From Ctenosaura bakeri (Eukaryota; Chordata; Lepidosauria; Squamata; Iguanidae): 64,000 nt of DNA. The stretch spans positions 1 through 64,000 of the forward strand of contig CAOLHI010002499.1 of NCBI GenBank assembly GCA_948474755.1. The letters are read 5' to 3'. Below the pieces are notes generated by a model that did not search any database, had not been told where the DNA came from, and worked only from the letters and a program-made list of their open reading frames with translations. The position numbers and the translations under genes are program-made. Below are positions 1-10,620 of the stretch, in pieces. Position 1 is the first letter of the stretch. Each line of letters begins with the position of its first letter.

Positions 1-710
1 GTCACCTCCTCCCCTCGATCCACCAAGGCACGGTGGCTATGCGGGGTCTCCACCTCCGCCAGGACCGGCGGCTCAGGTGAGGGCAAGGCCTCCACGATCT
101 GCTCCTCATCAGACAGCTCCAAGATCTCCTCCGGCAGGTCTTCTAGGAGCTGAGCAGGAGGCGGAGTTGGTGGGCGAGTCTCCTTAGGCGGAGTGCGCCG
201 CTTCTCCTTCTTCTTTTTCTTCTCTCTCTCCTTCTCTTTCTCCTTCCCGCTTTCCGGGGCGGGGCGCTTCCTCTGTACCGCAGTCAGTGGCCTCAGTGTC
301 TCGGAAGCCTTCACAGCCGCTGGAGTTCCCTTTGCTGTCTTAGCCGCCGAAAACAGCTTTGGGATCCGCGGAAGCACAGCGATGGGCGTCCTCTGTGTCG
401 GTACTGAGCCCGGTACCGACGAGGTGGACGGGATGGCAGCTGCCGATACCGTTGGAGTCGAAGCCACTCTCGATGCCTCGGCCATCTCAGCACGTGGCGT
501 TTCCTCTTGCGCCCTGAGCGACTGTTCCCAGCAGAAGGACTTAAGTTGCGACGACCAGTTTCTCAGGGTCTGGGAGGTAAACTCACGGCAAATAGGGCAA
601 GACCTGGTGTTATGGGTCTCGCCCAAGCAAAACAAACACTGCGCGTGTTTGTCAGCAGGAGCAACTTTCCGCCCGCAGGACATGCACATTTTGAAAAGAG
701 CCGCCGACAT
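1..710 (-). CDS. DIRS gag-like protein, N-terminal 236 codons (partial, open)
   Basis: I checked this frame codon by codon. It starts with ATG at 710-708 and has no stop down to position 3, so it runs off the window. The first 45 residues hold a cysteine/histidine array (CMSC near residues 9-12, CLFC at 25-28, H33, CPIC at 38-41), spaced like a zinc-binding module. A proline/alanine region follows, then a strongly basic block of lysine, glutamate and arginine repeats, then an acidic stretch with LSDEEQ. The same order occurs in the gag remnant of the second copy (14,833 downward), where it is broken by a frameshift. That makes this the better preserved N-terminus. It is presumably the nucleic-acid-binding structural protein of the retrotransposon. 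This is transposon coding sequence, not a host gene. Confidence 0.75.
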   Translation of the reverse strand, partial: MSAALFKMCMSCGRKVAPADKHAQCLFCLGETHNTRSCPICREFTSQTLRNWSSQLKSFCWEQSLRAQEETPRAEMAEASRVASTPTVSAAAIPSTSSVPGSVPTQRTPIAVLPRIPKLFSAAKTAKGTPAAVKASETLRPLTAVQRKRPAPESGKEKEKEREKKKKKEKRRTPPKETRPPTPPPAQLLEDLPEEILELSDEEQIVEALPSPEPPVLAEVETPHSHRALVDRGEEV

Positions 711-1005
711 AGAACAGAAAAAGAAGAATGAAGGAGGTCAAGAAGCGAAGGACGAAGAAGAAGGGGGAGAGAAGATAAATCAAGTCACCAAAGTCCAGTC
801 CGAAATCCAAGTCGAGGTCAGAAAAACAAGCCGAAAACGTCCGTAAGCCAAGCAAAAACAATCCAAGAAGCAAGGAACAAGCCAAGAACCTTCCGTTCGC
901 AACGGCGGACGAGAATGAACTGAGGAGTGGCCATTAATTGGCGGGAGAAGCATGCGCAGTACCGGCATGGGGGAGGGGTTCCTGACAAGCTACTAAGCTC
1001 TAGAA

Positions 1006-2064
1006 CAGTGGTTCTCAACCTGTGGGTCGGGACCCCTTTGGGGGTCAAATGACCATTTCACAGGGATCGCCGCTCCTCTGTCTCACCCCTCCCCCTTTTG
1101 AAAGAAGGCGGCCTCACAGCCAATGGGAACTCTGTTTCTGAGACCCTGCACTGGGAGGAGGTGAGAGGAGGTATGCTGGCTGCATGTGGGGACGTTTTCC
1201 CATCTTTCCCTGCCAGGTGGGAGGGCAGAGGTGTGTGTGGGGACATTTCCGCATCTTTCTCTGCCGGGCGGGAGGGCAGAAGTGTGTGTGGGGACATTTC
1301 CGCTTTTTTCTCTCCCGGGGGGGCAGAGGTGCATGTGGGGATGTTTCCCCATCTTTCTCTGCCGGACGGGGGGACGGAGGTGCATGTAGGGACGTTTCTG
1401 CATCTTTCCCTGCCAGGCAGGGAGGCAAAGGTGCGTGTGGAGACATTTCGCCGTTTTTCCCTGCCAGTCGGGGGGGAGGTTGAGAGACCGAGAGTGGTTC
1501 GCGGGTGTAGCGTGGTCGAGGGGCTACGGCAGGTATCGCTCACCACTCCCGAGCCCTCACAGGGACGAAAGGAGGAAGGAAGGGGCGCCCATGCTACGTG
1601 GGAGTGAGAGCGTCCGAGCAGCCACGCTCCCTTCAGGGGAGGGAGGGAGGGTGAGAGTGAAACAAAATGTGTCTGCTTATGCCGCCACCATCTTCCCTCT
1701 CTCCCTGTCCTTTCCTCCCTGCGCCTCGTGTAAAATGTGGGTTTGCCTTTGGGAGTGACTGGCTTTTTGAGCTGTGGAAACCTAACATTCAGAACTAGAA
1801 CTACTGCCTTAATTCTGGCATTGATGGATGTTTTCCGTGCTTAAAAAAGTGGGGGGAGGGTTACCAGTTTTTAGGCATTAGAAGTCTATCCAGAGCAGTG
1901 ATTTAGGGCAGTATTTCCAATCCATTTGATGTTGGAAATAACTAACTAACTAATTAATAAATAATAAATAAATAAATAACAGAAATAATTTTATGATTGG
2001 GGGTCACCACAACATGAGGAACTGTATTAAGGGGTCACGGCATTAGGAAGGTTGAGAACCACTG
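1006..2064. mobile_element. Non-autonomous hAT DNA transposon, SPIN/Charlie-like termini
   Basis: The element begins CAGTGGTTCTCAACC and ends with the inverted form GGTTGAGAACCACTG. It is flanked by 8-bp target duplications with one mismatch (CTCTAGAA at 998-1,005, CTCTGGAA at 2,065-2,072), the usual size for hAT. It lies inside the terminal repeat of DIRS copy 1; removing it rejoins that repeat as in copy 2. The subterminal blocks (GGGTCGGGACCCC on the left, GGGGTCACCACAACATGAGG on the right) resemble, from memory, the SPIN/OposCharlie group of horizontally spread hAT elements. No transposase frame is present. About 300 bp of the interior is a tandem repeat. Confidence 0.85.
1181..1480. repeat. 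51-bp minisatellite, about six units, inside the hAT element
   Basis: Units begin with TGYRTGTGGGGAC-like sequence at about 1,181, 1,232, 1,283, 1,330, 1,381 and 1,432. The spacing is 51, 51, 47, 51 and 51 bp. Each unit contains CATCTTTCCCTGCC or a variant followed by a G-rich tract. Because 51 is divisible by three, long open frames appear on both strands; these are by-products of the repeat. Confidence 0.9.
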
Positions 2065-2144
2065 CTCTGGAATCTTCCGAACACTCCCGCGCATGCGCGA
2101 AAGCTCCTCCTAGTGTGTGAAGGCACAGAGACCACGAAGAAGAA

Positions 2145-4305
2145 TAAGGATTCACCTGGCAGGTAGCAGGGAAGGAGATATGTCTTCAGTGTACACCTTT
2201 GGCACCCCTAAGGATGGAGATGGTAATGCTCTTTAACCTCCTCTTTAGGGTCCTGGGACTTAGGGGCTGGAAAGTAGCCTACCTTTGAGGTTTACTCAGA
2301 ACAGCTCTCACATTCAGGGTCCTGGGACTTCTGTGGGAGCTTACTGGGTTTATGGGTGGCCGGAGAGCAACCCAGAGGATATGGATGGCCCTGGCGCTCA
2401 GTTGTTTCACCCAAGGGAAGGCTGAGGAGGTCATCACAGGGGTGACACCTGGTTTCTGCTGGATCTGAATTAAGCTATTAAGTTCCTCCCGCTATCATAA
2501 TCACACATAAATAGGTCAAATAAAGTGGCCCTTATCACCCAGTGTTTGTGTCTGGTTTCTTCATTCCAGGGTGAGGCAGCAAATATCCCTAACTGTTCTT
2601 CTGGGTCTGTAACATTTCCTTTCTGAATAAGTCCTGTCTGTGTCTTTTTCCCCCTTGGTCATACTGCTCACAAAGATTAGATAATTTGTTCTCTCTTCCC
2701 TATACATTCCTTCTCTCCACATTGGCTTCTTTCTTCCCTCACTCTCTTGGGGGCCTCTGGGTGCAAGTTAAAAATAAAACAAAACAAAATCCTGCTCTGA
2801 GTTCTTTTTTTCCCCTCAAAAGGAAAGGGTGTAAATGTTGCCCAGTGTCCAGGGTTGACTCTGCTTGCTTGCTTGCTTCTTCCTTCCTTCTCTCTTTCTC
2901 TCCCTTTTCTGTCTGTAAAATGTGAATACATGGCATGAAAAATGATATGGCTGAATTGTTTGATATTCTGATTCAAAGGTTGCCCTCCAGCCTCCTCATA
3001 AGTAACCTTTGCTCTGGAATGTTTTCCTGTTGAGGGAGTATTTCTCTTGCCTTTCCCTATAGGGTTGATATTCTTAATAACTGTGGTTCACCATCAATAG
3101 ACTTCCTCTTACATAAGCCTACTCTTTCCTTTTCCCTTACCTCCACCCAATTCCTCTCTTCTCCTTCCTCATTCTTCCTCATCCTTGTTTGAAGAAGGAA
3201 TGTTTGAAGAAGGAATGTTTCAGATATTGGAGTTCAGCAGGGAGAGTCCTGAATTGGAAAGATTAGATTTCTCTACTGAAGAGAGATGGTTACCATCTCA
3301 TTATATACTGATCCACATTCCAGTTGGGATGTGGAGGGTATCGTATCTCAAGGCTACACCAAATGTATCCCAATTCCGATAAAAGTGGAGAGACATGTAC
3401 CAATGGCGCGGCTGTCTATTTCTTGTGCCTTGATTCAGTATACAAAACACAGATTCAGTAGGATTCTTTGCAGAGCTTTGAGAGTTTCTCTTTCTTTTTG
3501 GACTATAATCCCCAGGCTCCTCCAGCCAGCAGTCATAGTCCAAAAAAGCAACTCTTTCTGAAGTTCTGAAAAGGATCCTACCTCTGCCTAGAGACTGTTT
3601 CCAAAGTTCTATGGTTTTTAAAGCTCCGATCCTTTCTACTTCAATACCTCAAGAGTCGTTTATTATACCTGGGTAATAACAGGCTGAGAGCTGAAAGAAG
3701 TAATCCAGATATACTGTACCAATCCACAAATAATTCCTTTCAAATTTGAAGACCCTTGATGAACAAATTTAAATAACTATTTGATGCACTTTAAATCTTG
3801 AATTAACTCTTTGTGGTCCACAGCAACAAAAGGTATTAAAAGGGGGTCCATGGTAAAGAAAAGGCTAAGAACTGCTGTTCCAGAGCATCTATGGGAAGAA
3901 ACACCACCTGCACAAGTAGAAGTCTACTTGTGCAATGTAGGAGGCTTTAGATATTTAAAATTTTACCTTTAAGATAGGGTGGGTCAAAGATAAATAATAG
4001 ATAACATTTACAATGGACTCTTTGCTTCTCATTGTTGCAAGAATTCTTGCAAAACAAAAAACAAAACAAAAATGCCAAAAACAAAACATAACCTACTTTT
4101 GATCTAGCAAGGCACTGCTGTGTTTGTAATCACATTCTGAATAATACGTATTTAGGATCAACTAACACAAACTACTAGCAGCAGAAATCCTAAACTGACA
4201 GTCATGCTTTATCAATTTAAAACATGTCAGTGAACCACTGGGATCCTAGTTATAGTAGTATGAGTGGATCATACTACTATAGCAGTGGATCATTCAAGAT
4301 GCAAA
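2145..4305. other. Non-coding interval between DIRS copy 1 and the L1
   Basis: I recognise no gene and no GPR155 exon here. About 2,150-2,600 has a weak LTR-like look: AATAAA at roughly 2,518-2,523, followed by GTGTCTGGTTTCTTCATTCC, which resembles an R-U5 boundary. I could not define its ends or target duplications. Around 3,480-3,560 there is a short inverted repeat (TTTTTGGACTATAAT and AGTCATAGTCCAAAAA). A small perfect hairpin, CAAGTAGAAGTCTACTTG, lies near 3,910-3,935. Confidence 0.4.
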
Positions 4306-4309
4306 GTAC

Positions 4310-5100
4310 TTGCAGAACAATAAATTAGGAATATGTTACGCAACTTCTAATCAAAAACAAAAGAAGAACGGAGTAGTAATATACATAAACGCCAGATTTC
4401 AACCTAAATTAATTTATAAGGATAGTAAGGCTCAATTTATTGCAGTTGAGATAAATTGGAATAATGATAAAATATTAATTATTGGTTTATACGCCCCCCT
4501 AGAAAATAAACAAAATTTCTATGACATGGTTTTAGATTTCATATTACAATCAGATTATCAAAAATTGATATGTTTGGGGGATTGGAATGGGGTTTTTGAT
4601 GCTAAATTGGATAGAAAACAACCGATTCAAAGAAGCTGAATTAAGCATGGAAATTTATCTAAAAAGGTTAAAGATGGGCTTCAATCATTAAATTTAGTGG
4701 ATGTCTGGAGGCTAAAACATGGATATCAAAGGGATTATACATACTACTCAGCATATCACCAAAGTTGGTCTCGTATTGATATGATTTGGACAACTAAAAG
4801 TTTAGCTAGTATGGTTGAAGATATCGAAATATTGCCTAGGTTAATCTCTGATCATTCGCCATTATTGTTAAGATTTAATCGTAAACGGAGGAGTTACAAT
4901 TGGAGAGTTAATGAATCCCTGTTAAAAGATGATGGATTTATACAAGAAATCAAAGGTGAAATTAAAAACTTTTTTAAGGATAATTTATATAAAAGGACTA
5001 AAATAGCTATAGTTTGGGATACTATGAAAGCATATCTTAGGGGAATTTTGATGAAGAAGGAGTATATACTGAAAAAAGGGTTAAAGAGGATAAATTACAA
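4310..5100 (+). pseudogene. L1 ORF2 endonuclease domain remnant
   Basis: The translation contains KNGVVIYI, a LIIGLYAP block, an ICLGDWNGVFD block and, after one stop at about 4,637, SRIDMIWTT and ISDHSPLLL. These match the order of the apurinic-type endonuclease motifs of L1 (the GDWN aspartate/asparagine pair, then the SDH catalytic histidine). The first part of the domain was lost with the 5' truncation. Both sides of the stop are in the same frame, so it is a simple nonsense change. Confidence 0.85.
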
Positions 5101-5106
5101 AACCTT

Positions 5107-6692
5107 TTGAAAGAAAAAGAACAAGATTTGAAGATAAATCCGTCGGATAAGAAAGTTCAAAACGAGATTCAAGTTATTCGTGCTCAAATAACAACACTAA
5201 ATTTACAAGAGATAGAATCTAAATGTAAATACCTTAAGCAAAAAGAATTTGAATTTGGGAATAAGACATCTAAATGGCTGGCATATAAATTACGCAGGCG
5301 AAAAGAACAAAATTATATAACACAAATTAAAGTAGATGATCGCCTGATCTCTGAACAAGGTGAAATAATTTCGAACTTTCAAAAGTTTTTTAGGAAATTA
5401 TATTCTAAAGATAAATTTGACAGTAAGGAATTGGAAAATATAAAAGATTATTTAGATAAGGCTAATGTTTCTCAGATTTCGGATGATATGAAGAATGGGT
5501 TGAATCAAAAAATAACATTTCAAGAGATGAATTCGGCAATTAAAAATTTAAAATTAGGGAAGGCCCCGGGGGCAGACGGATTTACGGCAAATTTTTATAA
5601 GATATTTAAAGAGGAATTGGCGGCTCCATTTCTAGAATTGGTTAATCAGGATGAAAATATGGATATTCCCCTTCATAGAAGGAAGCCAATATAATTCTGA
5701 TCCCTAAAGAAGGGAAAGATAAGCTAGATATGAATAATTATAGACCTATCTCTTTGTTAAATTCAGATTATAAGATCTTTACCATGATTTTAGTGAATAG
5801 ATTAAAAAACATATTAAATGAGTGGATACATCATGACCAGACTGGTTTTTTACCTAGGAGACATCTAAATGAAAATATAAGGAGGTTGATGAATATAATA
5901 GAGTATCACGAACAGGTCCCACGAGAATTGGCTCTTTTATTTATAGATGCGGAGAAAGCATTTGATAACCTTAATTGGAATTTTATGAAGGAAGTTTTGA
6001 AAAATATGAATATTGGTAATACGTTTATTAATTGGATAAATTCTATTTATAATCCTCAAAGCGCTTTCATTATAATTAATGGGGTAAAATCAGAAAGAGT
6101 AATAGTGGGAAAGGGCACTAGACAGGGATGTCCACTATCTCCACTTTTATTTATTTTAACGTTGGAAATATTGAATATGAGGATACGAGAAGATTTAGAG
6201 ATAAAGGGATGTCAAGTTCAAAATGAGGTTTATAAGATAACGGCATATGCAGATGATTTACTTATAATATTAAATGACCCAATTAAAAGCATACCCAAAT
6301 TATTTCAAATTATGGAGGAATCTGGAGATCTAGCAGGATTCAAGGTGAACAGACAAAAGTCAGTGATATTAACTAAAAATATGGAGGTAGTAGCACAAAA
6401 GGAATTGGAACAAATTTCAACTATTAGGATAGGGCAGAAAGTTAAATATTTGGGTATTAGTATTACAAACAAAAATGTAGATTTGGTGAATAATAATTAC
6501 GTTCCAACATGGAAGTACATTGAAAATAAATTAATTATGTGGTCTAAATTGAACTTGTCGCTATTAGGGAGAATAGCAGTTATAAAGATGTGTGTTCTTC
6601 CTAAAATACTATACATATTTCAAAATTTACCAATATTAAAAGATGAAAATTTTTTAGAAGGTTGGAAGAGGACAATAAATAGTTTTTTATGA
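5107..6692 (+). pseudogene. L1 ORF2 reverse transcriptase remnant
   Basis: Two adjoining frames cover the reverse transcriptase. 5,107-5,694 has the GKAPGADGFTANFYK entry motif. 5,730-6,692 has NNYRPISLLN, the catalytic FIDAEKAFD, GTRQGCPLSPLLF and the YADD active site (AYADDLLII). All three catalytic aspartates are still encoded, so inactivation is by frameshift near 5,695 and flanking stops rather than active-site loss. This is a transposon remnant. Confidence 0.9.
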
Positions 6693-6725
6693 TAGGGGAA
6701 GAAGTCTAGAATTAAGGAAATAAGT

Positions 6726-7923
6726 TTGATGGATAGTAAGAATAGGGGAGGATTAGGTTTGCCCAATCTTAAACTTCATTATAGATCATGCACTTTGAAA
6801 TGGATTATAGATTGGATTAGTGTTGAGAATAAAAGGTTATTACCATTGGAAGGCGCGTTTAATAAATTTGGGTGGCATGGGTACCTTTGGTATCATAAGG
6901 CTTTAGAGGATAAGGAGTTCTCCAGGCATTTGATTAGAGGAAGTTTACTGAGAGTTTGGAAGATTTATAAGAAAAAAATTTATTTAAAAAAACCTAGATG
7001 GGTTTCTTTACAAGAAGCTTTTTTAAAAAAATTATCTAAAAGTTATGGATGGTTGTCATATGAAGATATACTGTATAAGATTGGAGGTAAAGATGAATTG
7101 AAGTCATTAGACGAATTAAAAAATTTAGGATTTCAAGGTAATTGGTTTCATTACATAATTATGTATGAATTATTTTAAAAAGACCGGGACGGGGAGGGAA
7201 TTCAAGATAAGGGGTCAGCTTACAAGGATTTAGATACAAGATATTTAATTGGAGAAGGTCATACTATGGGGAAAATTTACCAAATATTGTTAAAATTAGA
7301 TACCGAACGGGTAATAATTAAGGATCACATGATTAAATGGTCAAGAGATTTAGGGTATTCTATTAAATTGGCAGAATGGAGAAAAGTGTGGAATATTAAT
7401 ATAAAATTTACAAGATGTGCCAGTCTGAGGGAAAACTTCTATAAAATGTTATATCGTTGGTATATTACCCCGCAAAGGATAGCTAAGATTTATAATGATA
7501 ATTCTAATAGATGTTGGAAATGTAGAAAAGAATTAGGAACGTTATAACATATTTGGTGGGAGTGTAGAATATTGGAATCAAATTCATCATGTGATTATAA
7601 GCTTATTCCAGGTAGATTTTAAGCTTAATCCAGAATTATATCTTTTGAATATGTTTGTGGTTGGTGAGTTAAATAACCATAAACAACACAATAGAATCTT
7701 GTTATATATGGTGACGGTTGCAAGATTGGTTTATGCTCAATATTGGAAGAGGGAAGAGATACCATCTCTAGATCAATGGGTATTGAAATTATACGAGATG
7801 TATCAAATGGATATGTTGACTGCATTAATAGATGTAAAGATTGATAAGGGTAAGGTAGAAAATGAATGGTCCATAGTGACCCAAATGTGGTTTAGGGAAT
7901 GGAAAGGGGTTTATATTGGTTGA
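6726..7923 (+). pseudogene. L1 ORF2 C-terminal region remnant
   Basis: Frames at 6,726-7,178, 7,266-7,547 and 7,591-7,923 continue ORF2 after the reverse transcriptase. NRGGLGLPNLKLHY follows the RT thumb. A cysteine-rich motif CWKCRKELGTL, then HIWWECR, forms the C-terminal CCHC-like element, with a stop between its halves. The last frame ends at 7,921-7,923, about 310 bp before the A-tail. Confidence 0.85.
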
Positions 7924-7969
7924 GGTAAGTTATACTAACTATATTGAGACATATATTGAGAGGTATATA

Positions 7970-7995
7970 CATATATAGGTATTATATTATATAGG

Positions 7996-8032
<37 letters not shown>
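7970..8032. repeat. AT-dinucleotide microsatellite in the L1 3' UTR
   Basis: Runs of TATA/ATAT with interspersed AGGTATTATAT, ending in about 30 bp of pure TA repeat near 8,003-8,032. Confidence 0.9.
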
Positions 8033-8034
<2 letters not shown>

Positions 8035-8247
8035 ATCGAGATAAGTTATAAGTTATAAGTTACATATCTTGTGATGGTGGTTGGTTTAGTTGGGGTATTG
8101 TTAGTTTAATGGGTTTTTTTATTTTTCCTCTTCTTCTTTTTTTCCCCTTTGTTAAGGTGATTCTCTCTCTTTTGTGATATTGTAATAACACTGTAATAAT
8201 ATTTGATTAATAAAGTATTAGTTTGGAGAAAAAAAACAAGATGCAAA

Positions 8248-8964
8248 TCAGCTAATCCTGGCTTTGAGGACTTTGACTGTGGTTCAGAGAACCACTTAGC
8301 TGTTTCTCTGTTCCCAGTGGGACATCTGAGGGCTTCCTTCTTGCTTTAAAATGAAATCCCACACATCTCATGGCAAGGATGAGTAAGAGGTTTGTGATGG
8401 CATGTGTGCACAAACACAGTACATATTAACTCTAGAGGTGCTTGAGGAATTTAGTCCTTGCAATTTCTTCATTAAATGATCTGATTTGCATCTCTGGAGG
8501 TAATGCACATACTGGAACTTAGCTAATCACCAGCTTTTTCACTTCTCCGAATGCTACAACATAGGTCTCAGCAATTTATCAATATAGGCATTTCAATATA
8601 TATTGATGCTTTTTTAAAAATAAAATTGGCAGATTAATGCAGAAACAGAAGTATGGGCTAAAACATGCAAAAACAATACATACCAAAACCAGGTAAGCCC
8701 ATGCCTCCTTTAGTTTCAATGTCTGTGTTATTTTCAAAGATATTAGAACTATGTGCAGTTCTGTATGCACACATGCATACAACTTCCAGCCAAAAGATAT
8801 TTTAAATAATCAGGTTCCTATTATTCAGATAAATCTACACAAGTATGAAACTGCCACAAAGATAGGCCAATTAGTCAAATTTAAAAATTGCATTTTAAGT
8901 CAATAATTTTGCTATCCAAACTAGACACGAATGTCCAAGTTCATTAAAAATACACACTGTTTCA
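8248..8964. other. Unannotated intronic DNA between the L1 and a MITE
   Basis: No gene, RNA or recognisable repeat seen. The one longer minus-strand frame (8,579-8,782) shows no family resemblance and no splice context, and I do not take it as coding. Confidence 0.4.
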
Positions 8965-9144
8965 GGCCATTTCCGCACTAGACTGTGATAGTGCTATTAT
9001 TCCACTTTCAACATCCTATGGAATCCTGGGGTTTGCAGTTTAGGGAGGGGCCTCAAACCCCAGGATTCCATAGGATGTTGAAAGTGGAATAAGAACAGGT
9101 TGCTTACCTGTAACTGTGGTTCTTTGAGTGGTCATCTGTGCCCT

Positions 9145-9270
9145 CACACATTAGGAGATTTGTGTGTGCGCGGTAGCGTTCGGAAGATTCTAGAGCTTAG
9201 TAGCTTGGCGGGAACTCCTCCCCGATGCCGGTACTGCGCATGCTCCTCCCGCCGAGCAACGGTCACTCCT
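9145..9270. repeat. DIRS terminal inverted repeat, left arm
   Basis: From CACATTAGGAG through GTTCGGAAGATTCTAGAGC, GCCGGTACTGCGCATGCTCC and CGAGCAACGGTCACTCCTCA, this reads as the reverse complement of 15,040-15,176 with only scattered differences. The outermost 50 bp of the two ends differ, as is usual for DIRS termini. Confidence 0.9.
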
Positions 9271-9332
9271 CAGTTCTGTAGTCTGCCGTAGAAAACACAG
9301 GGACCTGAAAAAGAGGGGATGGAAGGGCGGGT

Positions 9333-9432
9333 ATGTGTGAGGGCACAGATGACCACTTGAAGAACCACAGTTACAGGTAAGCAACCTGTTCTTCTTCTTT
9401 GTGGTCTCTGTGCCTCACACATTAGGAGACTG
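9333..9432. repeat. DIRS internal complementary region
   Basis: The left half (9,333-9,391) is the reverse complement of the element's own left terminus, including CTTACCTGTAACTGTGGTTC read backwards. The right half (9,390-9,432) matches the reverse complement of the right terminus (GGTCTCTGTGCCTCACACAT). Both termini therefore meet head to head here. In DIRS1 this arrangement is proposed to template joining of the ends into a circle during replication. It sits just downstream of the recombinase gene, the expected place. Confidence 0.88.
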
Positions 9433-9464
9433 TGTAGCTTACTAGTTGGATGGTGGGTCAGATC

Positions 9465-10570
9465 CTAGAGCACGGAAGCCAGCACAGCATGTCCAAACCA
9501 AGCATCTCTACGGGACCGGCAATCGAGCCTGTAGTGGCGCACGAAGGTCGATGGTTGGGACCAGGTCGCCACACGGCAGAGTTCTTGCAGGTCAACTCCT
9601 CGGAGGAGGGCTGCAGATGTCGCAACAGCTCTGGTGGAATGAGCTCTGAGGAATTCTGGCGGAGGCTTTTTGGCAAGCTCATATGCCAGCAGGATTGTTC
9701 CGGCCACCCATTTCGAAAAGTGCTGGGTGGATACCTTGTGGCCTCTTCGACGCCTGCACGCACAAAAAGGTGCGGAGTCTGTCGAAAAGAGGCAGTTCTG
9801 TCCTTGTAGAAGGCTAAGGCCCGATGAACTTCCAAGGAATGAAGGGATCGTTCCAACGATGTCGTCAGGTCTGGATAGAAGGTCGGCAAGATGATGTCTT
9901 GGCTGAGATGGAAACTTGACACCACCTTTGGTAAAAACGAACTGTCCGGCCGAAGGACCACCTTGTCTCTATGGAAGACGAGGAAGGGCTCGTCAGACCG
10001 TAGGGCTGTCAGCTCTCCCGCTCGCCTGGCTGAGGTGACAGCCACCAGGAAGGCAGTCTTCATAGTAAGCAGCCTGTCATCAGCAGTCGCCATGGGCTCG
10101 AAGGGTGGCCTTGTCAGCTGCGATAACACCAGGGATAAGGACCACGGTGGTAGCAGCGGCGATACCGGCAGGTACAGGTGCTGCAGGCCCTTCATGATGG
10201 TACCGTCTCGAAAGAGAGCTGCCGACAGGGATCGTGGAGGTTGGTATGCCACGATAGCGGTGAGATACACCTTCAGAGACGGGAAGGCTAAGCCCTGCTG
10301 TCAAAGGTGCAATAGGAAGTGGAGCACGGTAGGCAGGTTGACAGGCGAGACTGGCTCCCTTCTCTCTTCAGCAAAGGCCACGAAACGACGCCACTTGTAG
10401 TGGTAGTTGTGACGTGTCGACTCCTTCCTGGCCGCGGTCAAGAAGTTACCAATGACGGTATCGTCTACAGTGATATCCTCCAGGCATGGAGGGCCAAGAG
10501 CGGCAGGTCTGGGGGGAGTATGAGACCGTTGGAGTGTGACAGCAGGTCTGGTGTTGTTGGGAGTCTGAGT
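9465..10570 (-). pseudogene. DIRS tyrosine recombinase remnant
   Basis: The main frame (10,270 down to about 9,700) has a SARRAGELTAL block carrying the first catalytic arginine. Near 9,700 the frame shifts. The continuation (9,707-9,465) has HSTRAVATS, which supplies the H-x-x-R pair, and TFVRHYRLD, which supplies the candidate catalytic tyrosine. The R..HxxR..Y set is thus all present but split across two frames. Frames upstream of 10,270 also resemble recombinase core-binding sequence with interruptions. The family catalyses strand exchange that inserts the circular DNA without a target duplication. This copy cannot make a whole enzyme. Confidence 0.85.
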
Positions 10571-10620
10571 AGTCGGTCGTGAGCAGCCTCAAGCAGAGGC
10601 GCGAACCAGTGCTGCCTCGG

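Larger units (their letters stand above)
1..2144 (-). mobile_element. DIRS-type retrotransposon, 5' portion (copy 1), split by a hAT element
   Basis: The right-hand end is nearly the same as the right end of the fuller DIRS copy at 9,093-15,205. Shared stretches include the terminal GTGTGAGGCACAGAGACCA-like block just inside the end, the TCTTCCGAAC block and the GCGCAGTACCGGCATGG block. The element reads on the minus strand, so 2,144 is its 5' terminus and the rest lies left of the window. A hAT element (1,006-2,064) interrupts the terminal inverted repeat. The gag-like reading frame starts at 710 and is still open at position 1. DIRS elements carry gag, reverse transcriptase/RNase H and a tyrosine recombinase instead of an integrase; only the gag start is visible here. 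The exact end (2,144 or 2,145) is uncertain by a base or two. Confidence 0.85.
4306..8236 (+). mobile_element. 5'-truncated L1-clade LINE with target-site duplication
   Basis: The insert is bracketed by the 11-bp direct repeat CAAGATGCAAA (4,295-4,305 and 8,237-8,247), ends in an A-rich tail after AATAAAG, and has an AT microsatellite in its 3' UTR. This is the signature of target-primed reverse transcription. Only ORF2 remains: part of the endonuclease, all of the reverse transcriptase and the C-terminal cysteine-rich segment. It is broken by at least one internal stop in the endonuclease region, frame changes near 5,105 and 5,695, and further stops near 6,690, 7,178 and 7,545. It is an inactive copy lying in the GPR155 intron, antisense to that gene. 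Confidence 0.92.

Noticed and set aside
1181..1480. Regular repeats that could suggest a CRISPR array
   Set aside because: The units are contiguous diverged tandem copies with no unique spacers, in a vertebrate transposon.
1058..1607. Several overlapping long open frames on both strands
   Set aside because: They come from a 51-bp tandem repeat in a hAT element; the period is divisible by three, so frames stay open without coding selection.
2150..2600. LTR call near DIRS copy 1
   Set aside because: Only an AATAAA and an R-U5-like stretch are visible; no terminal dinucleotides, partner LTR or duplication, so it is left as a note.
8579..8782. Possible GPR155 exon between the L1 and the DIRS element
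   Set aside because: The translation does not match the GPR155 segment expected after ITAKL, and there is no matching phase-2 acceptor.
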